A stretch of DNA of 64,000 nucleotides from Oligoflexia bacterium (GTDB taxonomy: Bacteria; Bdellovibrionota; UBA1018). Made by a program: the position numbers and the translations under genes. The notes under the pieces were generated by a model. That model saw only the letters and a list, made by a program, of their open reading frames with translations. It was not told where the DNA came from and did not search any database. Location: the NCBI GenBank assembly GCA_031292385.1, contig JARLHE010000016.1, forward strand, positions 55,114 through 119,113, given 5' to 3'. The stretch's first letter is position 1; every line of letters starts with the position of its first letter. Shown here one piece after another: positions 17,329 through 26,980 of this stretch.

Positions 17329-18414
17329 ATGGCTGAAAAGGAAGACCGGTCAGGCGAAGACTTAACCGAAGAAGCGTCACCCCACCGGCTCGAAGAATAC
17401 CGAAGCAAAGGCATGGTCGCGCAGAGCCGCGAGGTGACCGGGTTGCTGGCGCTTTTGGCGGCGGCGGCGGCGACGTACGCGCTTTCGCCCAAAATGGGCG
17501 CCGAGATGGCCGGCTTCATGCGGGAGGTTTTTCAGACCGATCTCTCGGCCCGGGCCGATCTCGGATCCACGCAAACCGCCCAGGCGCTTTTTATCAAGGC
17601 GATTCGATTGATATCGCTTCTCAGCCTGCCGATCTGCGTGGCCGGCTTCGTCATGGGCGTCGTCGGAAGCTTCGCCCAGATCGGCAGCATCTTTTCTTTC
17701 GAGCCTATCAGCCCGAGCTTTGACAAAATCAATCCTCTCTCGGGCCTCCAACGGATGTTCTCCGGGCGTCAGTGGCTTGACGGCTTGCGGATCACGGTCA
17801 AGCTCATCGTCTTGAGCTTGGTCGCTTATTCATTGTTGAAAAGCGAGATGCTTCAGGCGCCCGCGTTCATGGGCGTTGAAGCGCCCGCGATGCTCAGCGA
17901 ATACGGGCGCGCCGCCAAGGCGATCTTTCTTTCGCTCTTTCTGGTGCTCACGGTCTTCGCGGCGGGCGATTTCTGGATGCAGCGAAGGGAATACGACAAA
18001 CAGCTCCGCATGACCAAGCAGGAAGCCAAGCAGGAGCACCGCGAGCGCGAAGGTGATCCCATGATCAAGGCCCGCATCCGGAGCGTCCAGCGCGAAATGG
18101 CTCGCCGTCGCATGATGGACGCGGTCAAGACGGCGGATGTGGTCGTCACCAACCCGACCCACTTCGCAGTCGCGCTCAAATACGACCGTCAAACGATGGG
18201 CGCTCCGAAGGTTGTCGCCAAGGGCGCGGACCTGGTCGCCCAAAGAATCAAGAAAATCGCGGCCGAGGCGGGAATCCCGCTCGTCGAAAACGTGCCGCTG
18301 GCGCGCACGCTCTATAAGACCGTCAAGGTGAACCAGGCGGTTCCCAAAGTTCTTTATCAAGCGGTCGCCGAAGTCCTTGCTTACGTGTATCGTTTAAAGG
18401 GTAGGGGGTTTTAA
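17329..18414 (+). CDS. flhB: Flagellar export switch protein FlhB
   Basis: FlhB sets substrate specificity of the export apparatus by autocleavage. Four membrane helices are followed by the cytoplasmic domain with the autocleavage motif NPTH at residues 275-278. The N-terminal signature SGEDLTEEASPHRLEEYRSK and the block DKINPLSGLQRMFSGRQWL are also present. The 361-aa length is normal. flhA begins 3 bp after the stop. Confidence 0.97.
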   Translation: MAEKEDRSGEDLTEEASPHRLEEYRSKGMVAQSREVTGLLALLAAAAATYALSPKMGAEMAGFMREVFQTDLSARADLGSTQTAQALFIKAIRLISLLSLPICVAGFVMGVVGSFAQIGSIFSFEPISPSFDKINPLSGLQRMFSGRQWLDGLRITVKLIVLSLVAYSLLKSEMLQAPAFMGVEAPAMLSEYGRAAKAIFLSLFLVLTVFAAGDFWMQRREYDKQLRMTKQEAKQEHREREGDPMIKARIRSVQREMARRRMMDAVKTADVVVTNPTHFAVALKYDRQTMGAPKVVAKGADLVAQRIKKIAAEAGIPLVENVPLARTLYKTVKVNQAVPKVLYQAVAEVLAYVYRLKGRGF

Positions 18415-18417
18415 TCG

Positions 18418-20511
18418 GTGGACAAATTTTTCGAGCGCTTAGCCAAGAACTCCGATCTTGCCCTGGCCTTGGGCCTGGTATCGATCCTTGCCGTCATGAT
18501 CGTCCCGATGCCGGGCTTCCTGATCGACATCATGCTCTCGTTGGGGATCGCGCTTTCGGTCGTGATGCTGCTGACGGCCGTGTATTCGAGCAAGGCTCTC
18601 GACTTCAGCGTGTTCCCTTCGATGCTCCTGATCATCACGCTGTTTCGTCTTTCGCTCAACGTGGCCACGACGCGGAGAATCCTCCTTCACGGCGCGGAAG
18701 AGGGCGCGGGCGCCGCGGGCGAGGTCATTCAGTCCTTCGGCGAGTTCGTCGTCGGCGGCAACTACGCCGTCGGCATCGTCATTTTCATCATTTTGGTGAT
18801 CATTAATTTCATCGTCATCACCAAGGGCGCCGGCCGCGTCGCCGAAGTGAGCGCGCGTTTCACCTTGGACGCCATGCCCGGCAAGCAGATGGCCATCGAC
18901 GCGGACTTGAACGCCGGCACCATCAACGAAGAAGAGGCAAGACGCCGCCGCCAGGAGATCGCCCGCGAGGCCGATTTCCACGGAGCCATGGACGGTGCCT
19001 CGAAGTTCGTTCGCGGCGACGCGATCGCCGGCATCATGATCGTCTTCGTCAACATGATCGGCGGGATCATCATCGGCACCCTCCAAAAGGGCATGGATCT
19101 CGGGCACGCCGCCGAAGTGTTCACTTTGCTCACCATCGGCGACGGTCTGGTCACCCAAATCCCGGCCCTGATCGTTTCGACCGCGGCCGGTATCATCGTC
19201 ACGCGCACGGCCAGCGGCACGAACTACAGCCAGGAATTCGGCAAACAGTTGCTCATGCAACCCAAGGCCATCGGGGCCGCTTCGGGCGTGCTCTTTCTCA
19301 TGGCGTTGGTGCCCGGCCTTCCTCATCTTCCCTTCATCATCATCGCGGCTTTGCTCGGCGGCCTGGCTTATCGCCTGATCAACAAAAAGAAGGCCGACGA
19401 AACGGCGCTCAGGGAAAAGACGGAAAAAGAAAAGCTCAAGCCCGCGCCCGAAAAGCTCGAAAGTCTCCTGCCGGTCGATCTTCTGGAGCTCGAAGTGGGC
19501 TATGGCCTGATCAGCATCGTGGATGCCGAGCAGAACGGCGACCTGCTGGAGCGGATCACCAACATCCGCAAGCAGTTCGCGCTCGATCTGGGCATCGTCA
19601 TTCCACCGCTCCGCATTCGGGATAATCTCGAGCTCAAGCCGGGCGATTATCAAGTCCTGCTCAAAGGCGTTCAGATCGGCTCCGGTTCGCTGATGGTCGG
19701 AAATCTTTTGGCCATGGATCCGGGGAACGTGAGCGAGCCGATTTCCGGGATACCCACCAAAGAGCCGGCCTTCGGCCTCGATGCTCTTTGGATTACGCCG
19801 CGCCAGAAAGAGGAGGCGACCTACGCGGGCTATACCGTGGTCGATCTCTCGACGGTGATCGCGACCCATTTGACCGAGTTGATCCGCCAGAGCGCGAACG
19901 AGCTTTTGGGCCGTCAAGAGCTGCAGTCGCTTCTCGATGCCGTCAAGCAAGTCGCGCCGAAGGTGGTCGAGGACGTGGTGCCGGGACAGCTTTCCCTTGG
20001 AACCGTGCTCAAGGTCTTGCGCAATCTTCTCAAGGAAAGCGTTTCGATCCGCGATCTGCGCACCATTCTCGAGGCCTTGGCCGATGTCGCGCCGACGCAA
20101 AAGGACCCGGCGGCGCTCACCGAATACGTTCGTACGGCGCTTGCGCGCACGATTACCAAGAAACTGGTGGGTCCTGACGGCCAGATCCAGCTGCTGACTT
20201 TGGATCGAACCATCGAAGAGACGATCGCCGCCGGCATTATCCAGACGGACCAGGGACAGCAGCTTTCACTCGATCCGGATTTCGTGCGGGCCTTCGTCCA
20301 GCAGCTGAACGCGCAGGCAGCGGAGCTCGCGAGCCAGACCAGCCAGGCCGTCGTGCTTTGCTCGCCGCTGATTCGCCATCACCTCAAATCTTTGGTGGAC
20401 CGTTTTGTTCCTAATATCGTCGTTTTGTCCCATAATGAAATTACGCCGAACGTGAATGTCAAAGCGTTCGGGACGGTTCGACTGGGTTCGTTGGGTGCGG
20501 TAGCCGGCTAG
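18418..20511 (+). CDS. flhA: Flagellar export protein FlhA
   Basis: FlhA forms the nonameric export channel and cytoplasmic docking ring. About eight N-terminal membrane helices (residues 15-320) contain the FHIPEP-family core (FRLSLNVATTRRILL, ARFTLDAMPGKQMAIDADLN). The cytoplasmic domain runs from about residue 345 to 697. The start codon is GTG, 3 bp after flhB. A 553-aa open frame on the opposite strand is a codon-bias shadow. Confidence 0.97.
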   Translation: MDKFFERLAKNSDLALALGLVSILAVMIVPMPGFLIDIMLSLGIALSVVMLLTAVYSSKALDFSVFPSMLLIITLFRLSLNVATTRRILLHGAEEGAGAAGEVIQSFGEFVVGGNYAVGIVIFIILVIINFIVITKGAGRVAEVSARFTLDAMPGKQMAIDADLNAGTINEEEARRRRQEIAREADFHGAMDGASKFVRGDAIAGIMIVFVNMIGGIIIGTLQKGMDLGHAAEVFTLLTIGDGLVTQIPALIVSTAAGIIVTRTASGTNYSQEFGKQLLMQPKAIGAASGVLFLMALVPGLPHLPFIIIAALLGGLAYRLINKKKADETALREKTEKEKLKPAPEKLESLLPVDLLELEVGYGLISIVDAEQNGDLLERITNIRKQFALDLGIVIPPLRIRDNLELKPGDYQVLLKGVQIGSGSLMVGNLLAMDPGNVSEPISGIPTKEPAFGLDALWITPRQKEEATYAGYTVVDLSTVIATHLTELIRQSANELLGRQELQSLLDAVKQVAPKVVEDVVPGQLSLGTVLKVLRNLLKESVSIRDLRTILEALADVAPTQKDPAALTEYVRTALARTITKKLVGPDGQIQLLTLDRTIEETIAAGIIQTDQGQQLSLDPDFVRAFVQQLNAQAAELASQTSQAVVLCSPLIRHHLKSLVDRFVPNIVVLSHNEITPNVNVKAFGTVRLGSLGAVAG

Positions 20512-20545
20512 CAGGAAAGCAGCAGGATAAAAGGAGTTTTAAGGC

Positions 20546-22147
20546 ATGCAGGTAAAAAAATTCGAGGCACCGACGATCCAAGAGGCTCTCGATACAATTA
20601 AGCGGGAGCTTGGCCCGGATGCGATCATTCTTCAGACCAAGAAATACAAACGGGGCTTCGGCTTGATGTCCCGGGCTTCGATCGAGGTTACGGCCGCCGT
20701 ATCCGAGCGCTCTCTCCAGAAAAAGCATTACGTCGAAAAACGCCTGCCTGAAAGCGCGCGCGAGGCGATCCAAAAGCTTCCGGCCGAAAAGCAGGCGGAG
20801 CTTTTCGCGAAATCAGGCAGTCGTCAAACGGCGGCTCAACTCCAGGATAGGGCGCAAGTCAACGCCCAGTCGGCTCGCCGGGGTGCCGGCGCGGTCGCCG
20901 CTGCCGGAGCCTACCAGATGGCTTCGCAACCGGCGACTCAAGCCGGCTCGCCAGCCGCATCCGCCGGTAATCGCCGTGGCGGCGCTCCGGTGGATCAGCT
21001 TTTAGCCTCGTCCGATGCGTACGTTCCGTCAGCGAAATCAGCGGCCAGACCGGCGCCGCAGGCACCGAGGGTCTCTTCGCAGCCTCAGACCCCACCCGCT
21101 GAATTGATCGATGCTCCTCGGGTTACTTCTCGCCGCTACGCCGAGATCGATGCCGATGAGATCGGTGCCGCGATTTCGGCATCGGCTCCGGGCAGCGCGG
21201 CCGTGAACGAAGAGCTTCGTCACCTGAAGCGAATGATCGAAGAGCTCAAAAGCGCGCAGGATTCGGCGCACGAGCTTCACGGATCGGGCGCGCAATCGCT
21301 CATCGCATCCGGACGGGCCGGCAATAGCGCGATCGCGACCCCGGCTTTGCAAGGCGCTTTCGAGCAGCTGGTGATCAACGGGTTGGACAAGCGTTACGCT
21401 TTGTCCTTGATCAAGACCACCGCGTTCGAGCTGGGTCCCGAGCGTTCGGAGAGCCCGGACGAGGTGATGGATCAGCTCGCGGTCGAGATCATGAAAAACA
21501 CGCGCGTGATTTCCCCGTTCGCGGGCGCCGCGCCGAGCGGTCCCGAAGCCCAGCGCCGTGGCGCCCCGTTGATGTTGGCTCTTGTCGGCCCGACCGGAGT
21601 GGGCAAGACCACGACGGTGGCCAAGCTGGCCAGCGAGGCTATTTTGAAGCGCAACCTTCGAGTCGGGCTGATCAATCTCGACAGCTATAAAATCGCGGCT
21701 TTCGATCAGCTTGGAACCTACGCGAAAATCCTCAATGTCCCGTTTCGCTCGGTCTCCACGGCCGACGAGCTGCGCGACGCGATCCGGGATTTTCAATCGC
21801 TTGACCTGGTTTTGATCGATACGACGGGAAGGTCGCAGCGTGATCCTTCGTCTCTCACTGAAATGCAGCAGCTGCTGGCCTCGGTGCCGGGTATCACGAC
21901 GCAGTTGGTGCTTTCGGTGACCACGCGCGATGCCGAGCTTTACGATATGTCGAATCGTTTCTCGGTCTTCCGTCCTCAAGGATTGATCGTGTCGAAACTC
22001 GACGAATCCACCTCTCACGGGGCGATTTACAATGTCTCGACGCGCGCGGAGTTGCCGCTGCTTTATTTCACGACCGGACAGCGGGTGCCGGAAGATATCG
22101 AGGGTGCGACTCGTGAACGGGTGGCCGCCCTTCTTTTGGATCTTTAA
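20546..22147 (+). CDS. flhF: Flagellar biosynthesis SRP-type GTPase FlhF
   Basis: FlhF is an SRP-family GTPase that places the flagellum, usually at the pole. The N-terminal B-domain begins MQVKKFEAPTIQEALD and is followed by an Ala/Gln-rich linker (residues 95-215). The G-domain has the G1 loop ALVGPTGVGKTTTVAKLA near residue 350 and the DTTGRSQRD switch motif. AAGGAG precedes the start. Together with the adjacent flhG it suggests polar flagellation with controlled number (inference). Confidence 0.96.
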   Translation: MQVKKFEAPTIQEALDTIKRELGPDAIILQTKKYKRGFGLMSRASIEVTAAVSERSLQKKHYVEKRLPESAREAIQKLPAEKQAELFAKSGSRQTAAQLQDRAQVNAQSARRGAGAVAAAGAYQMASQPATQAGSPAASAGNRRGGAPVDQLLASSDAYVPSAKSAARPAPQAPRVSSQPQTPPAELIDAPRVTSRRYAEIDADEIGAAISASAPGSAAVNEELRHLKRMIEELKSAQDSAHELHGSGAQSLIASGRAGNSAIATPALQGAFEQLVINGLDKRYALSLIKTTAFELGPERSESPDEVMDQLAVEIMKNTRVISPFAGAAPSGPEAQRRGAPLMLALVGPTGVGKTTTVAKLASEAILKRNLRVGLINLDSYKIAAFDQLGTYAKILNVPFRSVSTADELRDAIRDFQSLDLVLIDTTGRSQRDPSSLTEMQQLLASVPGITTQLVLSVTTRDAELYDMSNRFSVFRPQGLIVSKLDESTSHGAIYNVSTRAELPLLYFTTGQRVPEDIEGATRERVAALLLDL

Positions 22148-22159
22148 TGGATTTTCGAA

Positions 22160-23206
22160 ATGAGTGATCAGGCGGATACGCTTCGGCGTTTGATGGAAAA
22201 CAGGCAGGACCCTTCCCGTACCCGACATTACGGGCGAGGACCTTCGCGCGAAACCTCCGTGCCCGTGCTGACGTTCTCGAGCGGCAAGGGGGGAGTGGGG
22301 AAGAGCTGCATCACCGCGAATCTCGGCACCTTGCTCGCGCGCTCGGGCCTTCGGGTTCTGCTCGTGGACGGAGATTTCGGGCTGGCCAATCTGGACATGC
22401 TCCTGGGCGTAAGCTCCGGAGTGACGCTGGAGGAGGTTCTCGACGGCAAGGCGCGGATCCAAGACGCGATTATCGGGATCGAGCCGAATCTCTGGCTTTT
22501 GCCCGCCTCGGCCGGGCTTCTCGAGGCGCGTGATTACGATTCGGATTTACGCGAGCGGATGATCCGGCTTTTCGACGAGTTTCCCTGGGAGATGGATCTG
22601 GTCCTGGTCGACGTCGGCGCCGGTATCCAGTCGAACGTCTTGTCGTTGCATAGTCCGGCATTCCGAACGTGCGTGGTGCTTTCGCCCGATCCCACCTCGC
22701 TGACGGACGCTTACGGATTGATCAAGCTTTTGCGCAAGCATTGCGGGATCACGCAGGTTTCGGTGGTCGTCAATCAGGTGACGGACGGAAAAGAGGCGCG
22801 CCTGGTTTTCCAGCGGCTGCGCGACGTGGCGGCGCGGTTTATTGACGTTCAAATCGATTACCTTGGCCATTGGGAACGCGACGAAAAAATCGTTCGGGCA
22901 GTGATGAAACGCAAAACTCTGCTAGACTGGGATCAGGAGGCGCGTTCGTTACCGTCGCTGGAACTTCTCGCCAAACAAGTGAGAAGCCGCTTCATCGCAG
23001 AAGCTGTAAAAGCTCAAGCGGAAGCCGGTGCCGGGTTCGTCCGGGTCGATCAAGGCGAAGACTCTTATTCGCCGGGTTTTTGGAGAATGTTACTGAGTAG
23101 CGCGAGCTCTTCTGCCGCGATGGCCGCCACGATGGCGGCTTTTCCGGGAGCTGTGCCGGGAGCGGCACAAGAAGGGCAACAAATGGAAGTGAGAGGCAAA
23201 GCATGA
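22160..23206 (+). CDS. flhG: Flagellar number regulator FlhG (FleN/YlxH), MinD-like ATPase
   Basis: FlhG is a MinD-type ATPase that limits flagellar number and stimulates FlhF GTPase. The N-terminal activation motif DQADTLR (residues 3-9) matches the DQAxxLR element of the family. The deviant Walker A loop SGKGGVGKS is at 41-49 and DGDFGLANLDMLLG follows. The C-terminal 60 residues are variable and end with a short hydrophobic stretch that may give membrane targeting. The stop overlaps fliA by 4 bp. Confidence 0.94.
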   Translation: MSDQADTLRRLMENRQDPSRTRHYGRGPSRETSVPVLTFSSGKGGVGKSCITANLGTLLARSGLRVLLVDGDFGLANLDMLLGVSSGVTLEEVLDGKARIQDAIIGIEPNLWLLPASAGLLEARDYDSDLRERMIRLFDEFPWEMDLVLVDVGAGIQSNVLSLHSPAFRTCVVLSPDPTSLTDAYGLIKLLRKHCGITQVSVVVNQVTDGKEARLVFQRLRDVAARFIDVQIDYLGHWERDEKIVRAVMKRKTLLDWDQEARSLPSLELLAKQVRSRFIAEAVKAQAEAGAGFVRVDQGEDSYSPGFWRMLLSSASSSAAMAATMAAFPGAVPGAAQEGQQMEVRGKA

Positions 23207-24243
23207 GGCTGAACCAAGGGCAAGCAGTCCAAAAATATCGTGAGTCCGCGACCCGCGCGAAAACCGCGAAAGGCGCTCAGCCTCAGCCGGCTTCGTCCGA
23301 AAAGAAGAATTCCAAGCCCGATGCGGCAGCGGCCGCGAAGACCGACACCGCAGCCCTTATGACCGACGGAGTGGAGGGCGCGCTGAATGAAGCCGCCGTC
23401 GCCGAGGAAGCGAAAAGGGAAGAGGAAGCCTTACAACGCGAAATCGCCGCCGAGCTCGAGCGCGAGGCCGTTCATACCAATCAGCTGGTGAAAGAAGATT
23501 TCTCGCCGGTCAATGCCACGCGCGAGCGCCTGGTGCTCGAGTACGCGCCGCTGATCAAGTACATCGCGCAGAAGATCGCCGCGCGTTTGCCCGCGAATAT
23601 CGAGCTCGACGATTTGATCAGTTCGGGCGTGATCGGCCTGATGGACGCGATCGAGAAATATGATGCGTCCCGGGACAATAAATTCAAGACGTATGCTGAG
23701 TTCAGAATTCGGGGCGCCATTCTCGACGAGCTGCGGGCGCAAGACTGGGTTCCGCGCTCCGTGCGCGAAAAGGCCAAACAGCTCGAGCGCTGTTACGCGA
23801 AAATCGAGCAGAAGCTGGGCCGGCAGGCGACCGACGAGGAGATCTGCAGCGAGCTGAACATCACGCAGGATGAGTATCACGACCTGCTTAATCAGGTTCG
23901 CAGCGTCTCGCTTCTGTCCTACGACGATATCGCGAATTTCTCGAAGGCCGACAAACGGTCGCTGCATGGGTTCGGTGAAGCGGGCTCGAAAAGCCCGACG
24001 CCCTACAATGAAGTCAACGTCGCGTCACTCAAGAAAATGATCTCGCAGGCGATCGGTGACCTGCCTGAAAAACAGCGTTTGGTCCTCTCTCTTTATTACT
24101 ACGAGGACTTGAACCTGAAGGAAATCGGGCGCGTGCTGGACGTCACCGAGTCGCGCGTCAGCCAGCTTCATACGCAGGCGATCTTGCGTTTGAAGGGCAA
24201 GCTTCGCCACCATTGGGACGAATTCATCACCTTGATGGGTTAA
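23203..24243 (+). CDS. fliA: FliA-type flagellar sigma factor (sigma-28) with long N-terminal extension
   Basis: This sigma-70-family factor is expected to transcribe late flagellar genes. Region 2 (LIKYIAQKIAARLPANIELD to GAILDELRAQDWVPRSVRE), region 3 (QKLGRQATDEEICSELNI) and region 4 (LPEKQRLVLSLYYYEDLNLK) are complete and FliA/WhiG-like. The first 100 or so residues, Lys/Ala/Glu-rich and partly coiled coil, are extra compared with the usual 240 aa; an internal ATG at 23359 could give a shorter form. The end lies 2 bp from the convergent PilZ-like gene. Confidence 0.92.
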   Translation: MRLNQGQAVQKYRESATRAKTAKGAQPQPASSEKKNSKPDAAAAAKTDTAALMTDGVEGALNEAAVAEEAKREEEALQREIAAELEREAVHTNQLVKEDFSPVNATRERLVLEYAPLIKYIAQKIAARLPANIELDDLISSGVIGLMDAIEKYDASRDNKFKTYAEFRIRGAILDELRAQDWVPRSVREKAKQLERCYAKIEQKLGRQATDEEICSELNITQDEYHDLLNQVRSVSLLSYDDIANFSKADKRSLHGFGEAGSKSPTPYNEVNVASLKKMISQAIGDLPEKQRLVLSLYYYEDLNLKEIGRVLDVTESRVSQLHTQAILRLKGKLRHHWDEFITLMG

Positions 24244-24245
24244 TC

Positions 24246-24734
24246 TTATTTCTCCGGCTTTTGTAGGTACAAATGCTCCTTTTGGAGCTGGTTCCAGAAT
24301 GCGGCGTATTCCTCTTCTTCGGCCGTGGAAGCGAACTGAAATCGAATTCCCACCCGGTACGGGAAATTCGACTGCGAAATGACCCGATGATTCTCTGAGC
24401 GCTGGCACCACATGACCTTTCCCTGCAAGGTGAGAGTGCGCTTCTCGGAAAGCTCGATCGTTAAATTGATCGTGAGGTGGTTGCCTGCCTGGATGAGGGA
24501 AGGCGCGTAAATCCCGATTCCGTGAAGGGATAGGTCATTTAAAAGAACGCTGGCTTCGATGATTTCTCCGGCGGCGTTCTCCGAGGAAATATGGCCCTCG
24601 AGTTCGTCGGATTGCACGTTGAGGCGAACTTCCGCTCGCGCTCGGTACAGCTTGATTGGAACATCGAGCCTTTCTTTTCTTCGTTTTCGGGAGGCACTCT
24701 CGGCTGCATTTCTATGGTTGGGTGATTGCCACAT
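24246..24734 (-). CDS. PilZ-like domain protein, candidate c-di-GMP receptor
   Basis: The 162-aa product has an Arg-rich segment with RxxxR spacing (RKRRKERLDV, residues 17-26). It also has a beta-barrel-like region with NDLSLHGIGIY, which matches the D/NxSxxG motif of PilZ domains, and ends with RVGIRFQF. PilZ proteins bind cyclic di-GMP and often brake flagella. Placement at the end of the flagellar cluster, convergent with fliA, fits motility control, but the partner is unknown. Confidence 0.68.
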   Translation of the reverse strand: MWQSPNHRNAAESASRKRRKERLDVPIKLYRARAEVRLNVQSDELEGHISSENAAGEIIEASVLLNDLSLHGIGIYAPSLIQAGNHLTINLTIELSEKRTLTLQGKVMWCQRSENHRVISQSNFPYRVGIRFQFASTAEEEEYAAFWNQLQKEHLYLQKPEK

Positions 24735-24815
24735 ATGAACTTAATGTTAAGCTGCATCGCGTCAATTTTCAATTTGTGTCGTCGATGACCTAGGTCGCGG
24801 CCGACCCTGCAATCT

Positions 24816-25958
24816 CTATAGTTGCAAAGCGACTCGAAGCGCGTATCTGCGGTCTTCTAGCTGCCCCGGATTGAGCGAAAGCTCTTCGCCGTAGGTCGAT
24901 ACGTCGATGGTGAGGATTCTCAGATCGAGCCCGAATCCCCCAGTTAAATAGCCTTGGTTGACGCCGCCCCGCAGGACGAAGATGCTGAAAAAATGGGTTT
25001 CGCCGCCAATGTGCACGGTACGGTAAACGCTGCCGTTCGTATTGTTGCCGATGTCCTGGAACTCGAGAGCGAGCGAAGTGTTGTGCAGGAAGCCCATGGA
25101 CGCCTTTTGCGCCGAAAAGCCGAATCCGCCTCGCCTTGGCTCCGGAAGCGGTCGGTTTGCCGGGGTCGGATTGTCGTGGGAGTCCTTGAGAAAGCGGAGC
25201 TTGAGGTTGTTGAAATTCCCGCCCATGACGTTCTCGACCGCGCCGGCGACGGAAAGATCCACCCCGCCCGGATGAAAGTGGCGAAAGGTGTAAGTCGTTC
25301 CCAGGTCGAAATCGGCCATTCCGCCCTGGCCGCCGGTCGCGCGGGGAGAGATCGATTGGCCGTTGATCAGGTCGACGAACGAGAAAGCCGTGTTGGTCGA
25401 CAATCGATAGGTCGCGCGGGCCGTGATGCCGACCGAGAGGTCGTTTTCTTCCATGAAGGTTCGGCCAACGGTCAGCGCGGGGCCGACATCGACTATGCCC
25501 GTCGGTTCGATATTGAAACTTCTGCGGAGATCCACGTCGACCTGGCTGCTGGTGATGAAACCCAGGGCGAATGCCCATCGGCCATGGCCGGTTGGGATAT
25601 AAACCGACGGCATCGTGGTCTGAAGGCGGAAGTGATTGTCGTCGCCGGCGTCACCGCCCAAGGCATTGTAAATATTGCTGCCTCCGTTGACCGCGCGGAC
25701 CGAGTTGGAAACATGCGAATTGGTTTCGACCATCGGGTCGAGAATCGTCACGCGCCAGGTCGGGTTGGCGGTAACGCGGGCCGGATTGCCGAAATAGTTT
25801 TCGTCGTACAAGCCCGTGGTCAAGGTAACGCCGCCCATGCCGGAGCTTCGGACGCTTTCATAAGGCTTGATGATGTCGTCGAGCGCGAAGGCGTTGCCGC
25901 CGACGAACGGGGAGGCCAGGGTCAAAGTCGCGAGCGCGGTGAGTTGGAGCTTCTTCAT
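24816..25958 (-). CDS. Outer-membrane beta-barrel protein of unknown function
   Basis: The 380-aa product has a signal peptide (residues 1-25, ending AFA). Many alternating amphipathic stretches follow, and it ends in an aromatic/aliphatic C-terminal strand (RYALRVALQL), typical of outer-membrane barrels. The segment GMGGVTLTTGLYDENYFGNP resembles the start of FadL/PorV-like proteins. It begins 1 bp after the stop of the lipoprotein gene and is probably co-transcribed with it. Confidence 0.7.
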   Translation of the reverse strand: MKKLQLTALATLTLASPFVGGNAFALDDIIKPYESVRSSGMGGVTLTTGLYDENYFGNPARVTANPTWRVTILDPMVETNSHVSNSVRAVNGGSNIYNALGGDAGDDNHFRLQTTMPSVYIPTGHGRWAFALGFITSSQVDVDLRRSFNIEPTGIVDVGPALTVGRTFMEENDLSVGITARATYRLSTNTAFSFVDLINGQSISPRATGGQGGMADFDLGTTYTFRHFHPGGVDLSVAGAVENVMGGNFNNLKLRFLKDSHDNPTPANRPLPEPRRGGFGFSAQKASMGFLHNTSLALEFQDIGNNTNGSVYRTVHIGGETHFFSIFVLRGGVNQGYLTGGFGLDLRILTIDVSTYGEELSLNPGQLEDRRYALRVALQL

Positions 25959-25959
25959 C

Positions 25960-26895
25960 TTAGTAACCTACGCCGTAGCTGATAAGTGCGTATCGAAAGC
26001 ACTGATTCACTTGTTGCGCGGAAGATGGCGCCGCCGCTTGGAAAATCGACGTGAAAGTCGAGACGGCGCTGCCGAACTTGCCCGAGGCGCCGAGGTTGGT
26101 CAGCGCGGAGACGGTGCTCGAGAGGGCCTGGTTCAGCGTGTCTCCGCTGGGCTGGGCCTGTTTGGGCGCGGTCGCCGTGCAGGAGCCGCTCACGCCCGTG
26201 CAGTCGATCGGGGTCGTGGCTGAAATCGCGGCGTCGCTGAGAAGGCTCGTTCCGCCCTGGCAAGCGCTTGCGGTCGCGCAACCCGCGCCCTCTCCGTTCG
26301 CTAGGCAGCTCTGGGCGTTTTGGACGAGGTCGGACTGAAGCAGCTGCGAGCCGGTGCCTTGGGCTTCCGAGAGGATCTCTCCTACGAGCGAAAGTGCGCC
26401 GACGAAGCGGACAAACTGGCTCAGGTTCGTATTGTTGGTGATTTGATTAAAGCTGTTGAAGGCGTTCCAGATGGCGACCCGTTTGGATTCGCCCGCGGTC
26501 GGATTGGGCGATGCGCCCAAGCGCTGGGCGAAGTTCGACATCGCCTGCCCGACGGCGTTGTTGCCGCTGCCGTTGGCGATATCGCCCACGAATTGCATGA
26601 AGATCGCCATCGAAGCGCCTTGTTGGTCGAGAGCGGCGAAAGCCTCTTCGGAGATCGCGGTATCGGCCTCGGCCGACGAGAGCTGTTTGTAATAATTGAT
26701 GGCGCAGTTCAGATCGCCGTCGTCGAAGCATGCGCGCGCCGCGGACAGAATCTGGGCATCGCCCGACGGTTTGCTGTATGAAAAAATATTGCAGCTCGTG
26801 ACGGTGATGGTGGTTAGGGCAGTGACGCAAAATAATGCGATCGCCCACGTCGAACGTTTGGATAGTTTGAAGTTCCAGATGTTCAAGGTCTTCAA
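25960..26895 (-). CDS. Putative lipoprotein, unknown function
   Basis: The N-terminal hydrophobic segment ends in a lipobox (TTITVTSC followed by Asn), predicting a lipid-anchored protein. The mature part is Ala/Ser/Asn-rich with four further Cys in the C-terminal half (for example GAGCATASACQGG). No family was recognised. No ATG is available: I prefer the TTG at 26895, 9 bases after GGGGG, which gives a normal signal length; an upstream TTG at 26937 is the alternative. It is the first gene of a pair with the outer-membrane protein. Confidence 0.6.
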   Translation of the reverse strand: MKTLNIWNFKLSKRSTWAIALFCVTALTTITVTSCNIFSYSKPSGDAQILSAARACFDDGDLNCAINYYKQLSSAEADTAISEEAFAALDQQGASMAIFMQFVGDIANGSGNNAVGQAMSNFAQRLGASPNPTAGESKRVAIWNAFNSFNQITNNTNLSQFVRFVGALSLVGEILSEAQGTGSQLLQSDLVQNAQSCLANGEGAGCATASACQGGTSLLSDAAISATTPIDCTGVSGSCTATAPKQAQPSGDTLNQALSSTVSALTNLGASGKFGSAVSTFTSIFQAAAPSSAQQVNQCFRYALISYGVGY

Positions 26896-26980
26896 GTTTA
26901 GGGGCCCCCTACGCGGATATTTGGCTATGTTCAGCAAAATGAGCGTAAGGGACGGCTTTGGCTTTGTAAACCCACAAAGA

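Noticed and set aside
18439..20100. 553-aa open frame antisense to flhA
   Set aside because: It is a high-GC codon shadow rich in Arg, His and Asp with no domain; flhA on the plus strand is certain. The same holds for long antisense frames over fliI, flgE, flhF and the M13 gene.
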